Below, piece by piece: positions 49,764 to 56,590 of a stretch of 56,590 bases of DNA. The first letter of the stretch is position 1. Every line of letters begins with the position of its first letter. The translations under genes were made by a program, and so were the position numbers. Under the pieces are notes generated by a model that worked only from the letters and a program-made list of their open reading frames with translations, did not search any database and was not told the origin of the DNA. This DNA comes from Darwinimomas sp045600945 (lineage in GTDB: Bacteria > Bacillota > Clostridia > Lachnospirales > Lachnospiraceae): contig JAZRYX010000049.1 in the NCBI GenBank assembly GCA_045600945.1, positions 1 to 56,590 on the forward strand, given 5' to 3'.

Positions 49764-51430
49764 TGGCAAAGATTAAGACAAAAAACCCGGCAAACAGTAA
49801 GATTGCCGGAAGAATGAAGGATGAATATGCATTTATGAGCTGGATGACAGCTGCATGGTTCATGGCAATATTGGTATTTATGCCTGTATATACGCATGAG
49901 GCATATGCAGATGTTTTAACCACAAAGTACGCAGTATGTCTTTATGCCGATGGGATACTGATTGCGGGATTTGTTATCTGGGCAATATTTGCAAAAAGGA
50001 TAGGTAAATATATCAAGCACATGAAAGCATATGCGGATCCGGAAACAGGCAAGTGGTTCTGGAACTGGGCAAAGGATACTTTTTCATTACTTGACGTATT
50101 TATGCTGGGCTTTTTGCTTATTACGATTATTTCCACACTGCAGGCCAGTCCGTATATGTATCAGGCGTTCTTCGGAAATGAAGGACGCTGGCACGGAGCT
50201 TTGATTTTTATACTCTATGTGCTGACATATTTTATTGTATCCAGGTATTACAGATACAGGAGCTGGCATATTACCGTTTTTTTGGCGATGTTTCTTTTTA
50301 TCTCGGTATGGGCTATCACTGATTATTTTATGCTGGATATGTATTCCTTTAAAAGAGGGATATCAGAAGAGTCTTCCAACATCTTTGTATCAACAATCGG
50401 TAATGTTGACACATATACGGCAGTGGCTATGATTCCGTTTGCTTTTGCCGGAGTCATGTTTATACAAAATGATGAGAAGATATGGAAAATCCTGTTCTAT
50501 TGGGTATGCTCATTTGTTGCCATGGTGTCTATGATTACATCATCAGCGGATAATGCATATCTTTCATTCTTTGCATTCTATGTATTTGCTCCGTTTGTTG
50601 CCCTTAAGACAAAACGTGGTTTCAGAAGAATTCTGGTTATGATTGCATCGTTTATAGGCGCAATCGAGTTGGTAATTTTCTGGAATGCAAAATATGCAGG
50701 AAGTGTAGTTGAACCAAGTGGAGTTATTTCCATATGTGCAAAGATACCGCAGCTGAAATATCTTTTAATAGCTCTTCTTGTGATAACTGCATTTGTATAT
50801 GTTTATGACCTTGTGATAAAGAAATATGCATCGGATACTCCGCTACCGAAGATGGTTTCAAAAGTCTGGCTTGTTGTCGTAATAGCAGGATTTGTCGGAC
50901 TGATTGCACTTTTCGTGATTGTAAATAAAAATGATTCAGTCATCCCAGCAGCTCTGGAACCGCTGAAGCAATATTTGATTTTCAGCGATGAATGGGGAAC
51001 CTGGAGAGGACTTGTATGGAAGAAACTCATGGAAGTATATGCCGGATTACCGTTTATTCATCAGTTATTCGGAACAGGACCTGAGACGGTCAATATATAT
51101 CTTCATAATCAGTTTTTTGAGGAGATAGCCAAAGAATCAGGACTTATGTTTGATTCACCGCATAATGAGTTGCTCCAGATGTTCCTTAATATCGGTCCGC
51201 TTGGACTTATATCATATCTCGGTATTTTCATAACGCCTTCGATCATGGCTGCCAAAAGAGCACTGAAAAAATGCTATCCGTTCCTGGCGGCAGTAGCTAT
51301 AGTATGTATATGTCATTTGTTTGAGTGTTCAGTAAATATCATGGTACCGATGGATATCCCGGTACTGTTTGGACTTATTGCAATAGCAAGCGGTGTATAT
51401 CGTAAATCCGCAAAAGAGGTAGATGGATGA
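49763..51430 (+). CDS. O-antigen ligase-like (Wzy/WaaL) membrane protein
   Basis: 555 residues with about 12 hydrophobic segments and a large external loop (about 400-465) between the last groups: YAGLPFIHQLFGTGPETVNIY followed by DSPHNELLQMFLNIGPLGLISYLGIF, the HNxxLQ-type motif of ligases and polymerases. The early FGNEGRWHGALIF motif is typical of this clostridial subgroup. It may polymerise or attach the polysaccharide made by the upstream loci, or cap it on an acceptor. Coupled to both neighbours by overlapping starts. Confidence 0.85.
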   Translation: MAKIKTKNPANSKIAGRMKDEYAFMSWMTAAWFMAILVFMPVYTHEAYADVLTTKYAVCLYADGILIAGFVIWAIFAKRIGKYIKHMKAYADPETGKWFWNWAKDTFSLLDVFMLGFLLITIISTLQASPYMYQAFFGNEGRWHGALIFILYVLTYFIVSRYYRYRSWHITVFLAMFLFISVWAITDYFMLDMYSFKRGISEESSNIFVSTIGNVDTYTAVAMIPFAFAGVMFIQNDEKIWKILFYWVCSFVAMVSMITSSADNAYLSFFAFYVFAPFVALKTKRGFRRILVMIASFIGAIELVIFWNAKYAGSVVEPSGVISICAKIPQLKYLLIALLVITAFVYVYDLVIKKYASDTPLPKMVSKVWLVVVIAGFVGLIALFVIVNKNDSVIPAALEPLKQYLIFSDEWGTWRGLVWKKLMEVYAGLPFIHQLFGTGPETVNIYLHNQFFEEIAKESGLMFDSPHNELLQMFLNIGPLGLISYLGIFITPSIMAAKRALKKCYPFLAAVAIVCICHLFECSVNIMVPMDIPVLFGLIAIASGVYRKSAKEVDG

Positions 51431-52782
51431 AAATAATCATAGCCGGTTGTGGAAAGGTCGGAACGACCATAGTTGATCAACTAAGTGCAGAAAATCATGA
51501 AATAGCGATTATCGATCGCAGCCTGGAAGTCCTGAATCATATGGTAAATACATATGATGTTATGGGAGTTGTGGGCAATGCCGCAAGTCTTTCAATTCAG
51601 AAAGAGGCAGGAGTTGAGGATGCGGATCTTCTTATCGCGGTTACGGACTCCGATGAAGTCAATATGCTGTGCTGTCTGGTTGCAAAAAAGGCAGGTAACT
51701 GTAAGAGCATAGCCAGAGTTCGTAATCCTATTTACCACTCGGAAGTAAGCTTCATTAAGGAAGAACTGGGACTCTCCATGTCTATTAATCCCGAGCAGTC
51801 GGCAGCCCGTGAAATTTCGAGGATACTTCGCTCTCCGAATGCAATTAATATCGAATCATTTGCAAGAGGACGTATAGAACTTACCGAATTCATCATACCG
51901 GAAGGCAACGTGCTTGAAGGAATGAGCATCATAGATGTTAAGAAGAAAGTCCAGTCCGATCTGCTTATCTGCGCAGTAGAGCGCGGTGAGGATGTTTATA
52001 TCCCGAACGGATCATTTAAGCTTCAAAGCAATGACATCGTAAACTTTGTAGCTTCACCTCAGGACGGAAGAAATTTCTTTAAAGCCATAGGTCTTGATTC
52101 TCATAAGATCGAAAATGTTATGATAATCGGCGGAGGCACAATCTCGTATTATCTTACAAAGATTCTTGTAATGCTCGGAATGAAAGTTAAGGTAATCGAA
52201 AAAGACAAAGCCCGCTGTGTGAAGATGGCAGAACTGAATGCAACCGTCATACACGGTGATGCAACCAATCAGGAGCTTTTGGTTGAAGAGGGAGTAAAAG
52301 ATGTTGATGCCTTTATTTCTCTTACGGGATTTGATGAAGCCAATATTTTTTTCTCACTTACGGCGCGTGAACTTAACAGTCATGCAAAACTTGTAACAAA
52401 GTCAAATAATATTTCCTTTGTTTCGATGATAGGTAAGCTTAACTTAGGAACCATGATTTATCCTAAGTATATGACAGCAGAATCTATCATTCGCTATGTG
52501 CGTGCTATGCAAAACGGCATGGGAAGCAACGTTGAGACTTTGTATAAGATTATTAAGAACAAGGTTGAGGCACTCGAGTTCATAATCAAAGAAGATGCCC
52601 CTGTAAAGGATATGAAGATCATAGATCTTAATATCAAGGACGGAATCATAATCGCAGCTATCAGTCGAAAGAATGAGATTATATATCCAAACGGTCAAAC
52701 AGAGTTTAAAGAAGGCGACAGAGTAGTTGTCATAACAACACAGAAGGGTATTACGGATATTAAGGATATACTTGATATATGA
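51427..52782 (+). CDS. trkA: Trk system potassium uptake regulator TrkA
   Basis: 451 residues with the two-fold RCK arrangement: first NAD-binding domain (KIIIAGCGKVGTTIVDQL...IIDRS), RCK-C, then a second Rossmann domain (NVMIIGGGTISYYLTKIL...VIEKDKARC) near 233 and a second RCK-C at the end. It gates the TrkH channel in response to NADH/ATP. Overlaps the ligase stop as ATGA, and trkH as ATGA. Confidence 0.97.
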   Translation: MKIIIAGCGKVGTTIVDQLSAENHEIAIIDRSLEVLNHMVNTYDVMGVVGNAASLSIQKEAGVEDADLLIAVTDSDEVNMLCCLVAKKAGNCKSIARVRNPIYHSEVSFIKEELGLSMSINPEQSAAREISRILRSPNAINIESFARGRIELTEFIIPEGNVLEGMSIIDVKKKVQSDLLICAVERGEDVYIPNGSFKLQSNDIVNFVASPQDGRNFFKAIGLDSHKIENVMIIGGGTISYYLTKILVMLGMKVKVIEKDKARCVKMAELNATVIHGDATNQELLVEEGVKDVDAFISLTGFDEANIFFSLTARELNSHAKLVTKSNNISFVSMIGKLNLGTMIYPKYMTAESIIRYVRAMQNGMGSNVETLYKIIKNKVEALEFIIKEDAPVKDMKIIDLNIKDGIIIAAISRKNEIIYPNGQTEFKEGDRVVVITTQKGITDIKDILDI

Positions 52783-54221
52783 ATTACACGGCTATAAGAA
52801 GAACTCTCGGAACAATACTTAAATTTGAAGCGATTTTCCTGTTGCTTCCATGTATAACTGCGCTTTTTTATGCTGAAAAAGAGGGCATATGGTTCTTTGT
52901 TGTTGCAGTGGGAAGTTTTTTAGCCGGACAGCTTATGTCTATGAGAAGTATTGATACAAACTTCTTCTCAAAAGAAGGTTTCATAATGGTAGGCTTAAGC
53001 TGGATAGTTATGTCTCTGGTGGGAGCGCTCCCATTTACCTTATGCGGAGATATCCCGAACTACATAGATGCGTTCTTTGAGACGGTATCAGGTTTTACTA
53101 CGACAGGAGCAAGTATACTCGTTGATGTTGAGGCACTCAGTCATACATCTTTAATATGGCGCAGTTTTACTCACTGGGTAGGAGGCATGGGCGTATTCGT
53201 ATTTATTATTTCCGTTCTTCCGAACAGCGGCGGATCCAATATGCACCTTATGCGTGCAGAAAGCCCCGGACCGTCCGTGGGAAAACTCGTCCCCAGATTA
53301 AAGGATACGGCAAAGATATTGTACATGCTTTATATCACATTAACGGTGATGCAGATCATAATGCTTCTTATAGTAAAGATGCCGTTATTCGATGCTCTCT
53401 GTTCAGCTTTCGGTACAGCCGGCACCGGAGGATTCGGAATAAAGGGAGACAGCTTTGCAAGTTATTCAGTTCCAATCCAAGTAATTACCGCAGTATTTAT
53501 GATTCTCTTCGGAGTTAACTTTAATGCATACTTCTTCCTGACAAGCAAGGAAAATAAGAAACTTGCATTTAAGATGGAGGAAGTAAGAGTCTATTTCGGA
53601 ATAATTGCGGTTGCGGTAATTGTTATAACATTTAATATATTGAGGATGTGCAGCGGGTTCGGAGATGCGCTCAATAAAGCATTCTTCCAGGTTGGCTCTA
53701 TCATTACGACAACCGGATTTGCAACGGCAGATTTCAATCTCTGGCCGGAGCTTTCAAAAACGATTCTGGTAGCGCTTATGTTCTGCGGAGCATGCGCGGG
53801 CAGTACCGGCGGCGGAATCAAAGTCAGCCGAATAGTCATAATGCTTAAGAGTGTCGGGGCCGAAATCAGGAGGTATATACATCCGCGTTCGGTTACCAGA
53901 ATCAAACTGGACGGCAAGCCTGTAGAAGATGAGACAAAACGCGGCGTAAGCGTATATTTGCTGGCATATGCTGCTATCTTTATTGCATCTATAATAATTA
54001 TCTCTATTGATAACTTTGATTTTACAACTAACTTCACGGCAGTTACCGCCACAATCAACAATATCGGTCCGGGACTTGAAGTAGTAGGACCTGCAGGAAA
54101 CTACGCTTCATTCAGCTGGATATCAAAACTTGTGCTTATTATTGATATGCTTGCAGGAAGACTTGAGTTATATCCGATACTGGTTCTTTTATCTCCATCG
54201 GTATGGAGGAAAAAAGGATGA
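52779..54221 (+). CDS. trkH: Trk potassium transporter membrane subunit TrkH
   Basis: 480 residues with the four-fold M1-P-M2 channel repeats; selectivity-filter-like motifs TVSGFTTTGASI, GTAGTGGFGI, ITTTGFATADF and TINNIGPG are visible in order, and SFTHWVGGMGVFVF is typical. Imports K+ with TrkA. Its stop overlaps the trmB start as ATGA. Confidence 0.97.
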   Translation: MNYTAIRRTLGTILKFEAIFLLLPCITALFYAEKEGIWFFVVAVGSFLAGQLMSMRSIDTNFFSKEGFIMVGLSWIVMSLVGALPFTLCGDIPNYIDAFFETVSGFTTTGASILVDVEALSHTSLIWRSFTHWVGGMGVFVFIISVLPNSGGSNMHLMRAESPGPSVGKLVPRLKDTAKILYMLYITLTVMQIIMLLIVKMPLFDALCSAFGTAGTGGFGIKGDSFASYSVPIQVITAVFMILFGVNFNAYFFLTSKENKKLAFKMEEVRVYFGIIAVAVIVITFNILRMCSGFGDALNKAFFQVGSIITTTGFATADFNLWPELSKTILVALMFCGACAGSTGGGIKVSRIVIMLKSVGAEIRRYIHPRSVTRIKLDGKPVEDETKRGVSVYLLAYAAIFIASIIIISIDNFDFTTNFTAVTATINNIGPGLEVVGPAGNYASFSWISKLVLIIDMLAGRLELYPILVLLSPSVWRKKG

Positions 54222-54844
54222 GGTTAAGACATATTCAAGGCTGCGAGGAATTTGTAAATAATCACAGACTTACCATATCCGATCCGGAAAACTATAAAGG
54301 CAGATGGCAGCATCCGATTCATGTTGAGATAGGTATGGGGAAGGGCAGATTCATCCGTGAAATGGCAAAGCTCAATCCGGATATTTATTATCTGGGAATA
54401 GAGAGATATGAGAGTGTGATTCAAAAAGCCATAGAGAGAAAAGAAAAGGATGAAGAGGCCGGGATCATCAGCAACAACTTAAACTTCGTATGTATGGATG
54501 CAGAGAAACTTGCCGATGTATTTTCCCCCGGTGAAGTTGATAAGATATATCTGAACTTTTCAGACCCGTGGCCCAAGGCAAGACATGAACACAGAAGACT
54601 TACATCTCCGAGGTTTATGAAGATATATGATGAGGTTTTGACAAAAGACGGAACGGTAGAGTTTAAGACCGATAACGAAGCGCTTTTTGATTATTCATTG
54701 GAGTCAATACCAGGATCAAATTGGGAGCTGATTTATGTCACTCGGGATCTTCATTCTGAGGAGGTTCCGAATGTCATGACGGAGTATGAAGAGAAGTTTT
54801 CAACCAAAGGTAATCCCATATTCAAGCTGATTGCCCGAAGATAA
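54218..54844 (+). CDS. trmB: tRNA (guanine-N7)-methyltransferase TrmB
   Basis: 208 residues. SAM-binding HVEIGMGKGRFIREMA, YLGIERYESVI, YLNFSDPWPKARHEHRRL (catalytic Asp/Pro/Trp motif) and TEYEEKFSTKGNPIFKL are diagnostic. Methylates G46 of tRNAs. GGAGG lies 9 nt before the ATG at 54218; upstream in-frame codons belong to trkH. Last gene of the coupled run that begins at 49095; a tRNA gene follows. Confidence 0.97.
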   Translation: MRLRHIQGCEEFVNNHRLTISDPENYKGRWQHPIHVEIGMGKGRFIREMAKLNPDIYYLGIERYESVIQKAIERKEKDEEAGIISNNLNFVCMDAEKLADVFSPGEVDKIYLNFSDPWPKARHEHRRLTSPRFMKIYDEVLTKDGTVEFKTDNEALFDYSLESIPGSNWELIYVTRDLHSEEVPNVMTEYEEKFSTKGNPIFKLIARR

Positions 54845-54876
54845 AAACCTCGCATTGATAAAAACATACATTATTA

Positions 54877-54905
54877 TTGACAATCATAGTACTTTGCGAT
54901 ATTAT
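54877..54905 (+). promoter_or_regulatory. Promoter of the tRNA-Lys gene
   Basis: TTGACA (54877-54882), 17-nt spacer, TATTAT (54900-54905), about 20 nt before the mature tRNA. Confidence 0.88.
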
Positions 54906-54924
54906 ATCAAGGTCGCGAAGCGAT

Positions 54925-54997
54925 GCACCTTTAGCTCAGTTGGTAGAGCACCTGACTCTTAATCAGGGTGTCCAGGGTTCGAGCCCCTGAAGGTGCA
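54925..54997 (+). tRNA. tRNA-Lys (anticodon CTT)
   Basis: 73 nt folding as a full cloverleaf: acceptor GCACCTT/AAGGTGC, D stem GCTC/GAGC, anticodon stem CCTGA/TCAGG with loop CTCTTAA, T arm CAGGG/CCCTG with TTCGAGC. Anticodon CTT decodes AAG (Lys). No CCA is encoded, so 3' processing by RNase Z is expected. Confidence 0.97.
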
Positions 54998-55012
54998 TGT
55001 AAAGTTCTGATT

Positions 55013-55048
55013 TGGTTGACTGCGAGCAACCGGGTTGGGGCTTTTTTT
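55013..55048 (+). terminator. Probable terminator after tRNA-Lys
   Basis: GGTTG (55014-55018) with CAACC (55027-55031), or the alternative CAAC/GTTG, precedes a seven-T run at 55042-55048. The stem choice is unclear; the T-run is good. Confidence 0.6.
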
Positions 55049-55077
55049 CATGTCAAAAAATGCTGCGCATAATGCGC

Positions 55078-55116
55078 AAAAAAATACCGGCATATCATCA
55101 AAAGATATGTCGGTAT
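55078..55116 (-). terminator. Terminator of the repeat-rich secreted protein gene
   Basis: On the minus strand ATACCG/CGGTAT and GATATG/CATATC stack (with one G-U pair) around a 7-nt loop, followed by seven U (55078-55084). A second perfect small hairpin TGCGCA/TGCGCA lies just beyond. Confidence 0.9.
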
Positions 55117-55131
55117 GGTGTTTGTTTTTAA

Positions 55132-56178
55132 TTACTGCGGACCGTTTGTATTACCTGGTGTTAATGGAGTATCTACACCATTCGGACTGTCGGGACTTCC
55201 CGGATTAGAAACTATCTTTGCCGAACTTGATCCCTGCGTAGTTGTGCCGGTAACAGAACTGTTGACTGCGGGACCACCATTTACATAGCCTGTAGTATCT
55301 CCCTGCGGGCCGCCACCGGTTGTCCCGTTAACATTAGTTCCCGTAGGACCTGAAACAACAGCTGTCCCTGAAGTCGTATCCGTTAAAGACCCACCGCTTA
55401 TTCCACCTGATACTGCAGGCTGTGAGTTTGCCTGGTTTGTATCGAAATCAGAAGGCTTGGTGCTTGATTTCTGAGTCATATGACCGGATCTGTCGAACAG
55501 ATAATAAACATTATCGATAAGCTTCCAACCGTTTACAGCCATCTTTCCTGCAGTGGGATCCATATAGTAATTATTGGTTCCGTCTGAAAGCCATCCAGTC
55601 TTCATAATACCATCACTGTTAAAGTAATAGTACTCACCTTTTATAAGCTGCCATCCTGTGAGAACTGCTCCGTCAGCTCCGAAGTAAAACCAGTTATCTT
55701 CATATTTATACCATTGATCGAGAGCGCAGCGTCCGTCGGACTTAAAGAAGTACCATTTACCATCCATCTGTCTCCAGCCGGTTGCCATGGCACCGTTGCT
55801 GCGCATGTAGTAATAGTTGTCACCGATCTTCATCCAACTGTTCATGACAAGCACACCGTTATCAAGACAGTAGAACCAGTCTTTATCAACATTTACCCAA
55901 CCGACATTCATGACACCGTTTGATTTGAAGTAATACCAGTTGTCACCGATTTTCTTCCAACCGATAGTCATCTTTCCGGTTTGAGTGTCCATATAATAAT
56001 AACCGTCAGTTGTCTGGATCCATCCTTTGTGAAGTGAACCATCGGTATCATAGTAAACGTATGCATTATCCTGCTTTACCCAACCGGTAGTCGCAAATAC
56101 GCAGATAGCGGATGATACTGCAAGGATGCTGCTTATTGCCACGATGGCAAAAGCACGAAGCAGATGAGATTTTTTCAT
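55132..56178 (-). CDS. Secreted choline/glucan-binding repeat protein
   Basis: 348 residues. Signal peptide (MKKSHLLRAFAIVAISSILAV..., cleavage near VFA/TTG), then about ten tandem cell-wall-binding repeats of roughly 20 residues from about 30 to 235, each of the type GWxxxxxxWYYFxxxG, and a Gly/Ser/Thr/Pro/Asn-rich low-complexity tail of about 110 residues. Such repeats bind choline or glucan on the cell surface. No catalytic domain is present, so a structural or adhesive role is inferred. AGGAGG lies 7 nt before the ATG at 56178; an earlier in-frame ATG at 56199 has no site. Confidence 0.9.
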   Translation of the reverse strand: MKKSHLLRAFAIVAISSILAVSSAICVFATTGWVKQDNAYVYYDTDGSLHKGWIQTTDGYYYMDTQTGKMTIGWKKIGDNWYYFKSNGVMNVGWVNVDKDWFYCLDNGVLVMNSWMKIGDNYYYMRSNGAMATGWRQMDGKWYFFKSDGRCALDQWYKYEDNWFYFGADGAVLTGWQLIKGEYYYFNSDGIMKTGWLSDGTNNYYMDPTAGKMAVNGWKLIDNVYYLFDRSGHMTQKSSTKPSDFDTNQANSQPAVSGGISGGSLTDTTSGTAVVSGPTGTNVNGTTGGGPQGDTTGYVNGGPAVNSSVTGTTTQGSSSAKIVSNPGSPDSPNGVDTPLTPGNTNGPQ

Positions 56179-56199
56179 CACTTTCCTCCTGAAAACCAA

Positions 56200-56529
56200 T
56201 ATATTGTGTCATTTTACAGAAAAATATACATTATAAAGTAATTTCATAAGAAGTATATCACCTTTTACTTAAGAAATATAGTACCAAAGAGCATAAATTA
56301 TTGTATATTTTTTCTTACGAAGAAGCACTTATCCGTACGGCAAAAAAACAATTCTTAATTTTTGTAAGATTTTTGTAAGAAATCGGATAGAGAAAATATA
56401 TATCATTTTTCCGGGCTTAGGTATATAGTTGTGTCTGTAAACAGGGAGAACTGTCGATAATTATAGTTATCGCAAGTCTCCTAAGCGCAATTAGGGATTC
56501 ATTAAAAAGAAAAAAGAGGAGAAAAGTAA
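56200..56529. other. 330-nt divergent intergenic region
   Basis: AT-rich. It holds direct repeats TGTAA at 56363-56367 and 56374-56378 (11 nt apart), a possible rightward promoter TTGTAA-18 nt-TATATA starting at 56374, and the structured leader described separately. Possible leftward -10 boxes occur but no convincing -35. No gene is seen. Confidence 0.5.
56441..56522 (+). promoter_or_regulatory. Structured leader RNA with alternative anti-Shine-Dalgarno pairing
   Basis: ACAG (56441-56444) and CTGT (56451-56454) form a hairpin whose loop GGAGA (56445-56449) can pair with TCTCC (56477-56481). Between them CGATAA/TTATCG (56455-56460 with 56467-56472) forms a perfect hairpin. The same TCTCC(T) can instead pair with the ribosome site AGGAGA (56517-56522). 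A switch between a pseudoknot and a blocked ribosome site is inferred. I do not recognise a named riboswitch class. Confidence 0.45.
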
Positions 56530-56590
56530 ATGAAGAACACAAAAATCGTTGCACTCGTTGCAGCAGTAGCTCTTCTTGTTCTCGGCACGG
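56530..56590 (+). CDS. Start of a secreted protein gene (truncated by window end)
   Basis: Only about 20 codons are visible: MKNTKIVALVAAVALLVLGT, a signal-peptide-like N-terminus with two Lys and a hydrophobic core. GAGGAGA lies 7 nt before the ATG. The mature protein is outside the window, so no function can be given. Confidence 0.75.
   Translation, partial: MKNTKIVALVAAVALLVLGT

Noticed and set aside
56441..56500. Calling the leader a c-di-GMP (GEMM) or other known riboswitch
   Set aside because: The conserved GEMM core and the cores of other classes I can recall are not present.
1..56590. CRISPR arrays, insertion sequences, prophage or integrative elements
   Set aside because: No regularly spaced repeats, transposase or integrase motifs or phage structural genes were seen in any frame.

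Overview
The window reads as a chromosomal segment of a Clostridia bacterium, most likely a Lachnospiraceae-type anaerobe. The signs are an indolepyruvate:ferredoxin oxidoreductase subunit, a desulfoferrodoxin, CIRCE-controlled hrcA-grpE-dnaK-dnaJ, several secreted proteins with cell-wall-binding repeats, strong GGAGG ribosome sites and moderate GC with AT-rich polysaccharide genes. No phage, transposase or CRISPR array is visible. The assignment is inference from gene content; there is no 16S sequence here.

Layout. 1-2020: end of iorB, then a Na+/amino-acid symporter read leftward behind a glycine riboswitch. 2065-3699: two adjacent acyltransferase-like genes that both lack canonical catalytic residues. 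3766-6211: a 43-residue membrane peptide gene and two tandem CNNM/CBS (CorC-type) transporters. 6282-11174: S1-domain protein, M18 aminopeptidase, a trigger-factor-like lipoprotein, GIY-YIG protein, RluA-type pseudouridine synthase and a DUF554 protein. 11240-18030: a secreted 3D-domain protein, the heat-shock operon and a short aroC. 18115-21291: secreted and membrane proteins and tex. 21358-24809: an AT-rich yfhO plus GT2 cassette. 24867-29230: tsaE-tsaB-rimI, a small palindromic element with a 25-codon ORF, then rnz-tsaD-ispD.

29325-41408 is a surface polysaccharide locus: initiating sugar-phosphate transferase, ABC-2 exporter (permease plus ATPase) and seven glycosyltransferases, with a small coiled-coil gene among them. 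After an acyl-ACP thioesterase, a desulfoferrodoxin/TspO-like pair and a Crp/Fnr regulator, 44357-48069 carries rmlA-rmlB-rmlD (no rmlC) and an ATP-grasp gene. 48106-54844 has a DnaQ-type exonuclease, an inactive-looking rhomboid, an O-antigen-ligase-like protein, trkA, trkH and trmB. The window ends with tRNA-Lys(CTT), a choline-binding-type repeat protein and the start of another secreted-protein gene behind a structured leader.

Working together: the polysaccharide locus, the rhamnose genes and the ligase-like protein form a coherent envelope-glycan supply and export set. The tsa genes make t6A on tRNA. The least ordinary items are the convergently transcribed palindromic micro-element at 26350-26635, a set of genes whose start codon lies 6-9 nt after a -10 box with no Shine-Dalgarno (leaderless candidates), the leader RNA before 56530, and the pair of degenerate acyltransferases. 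All calls are from reading the sequence; no database search was run.
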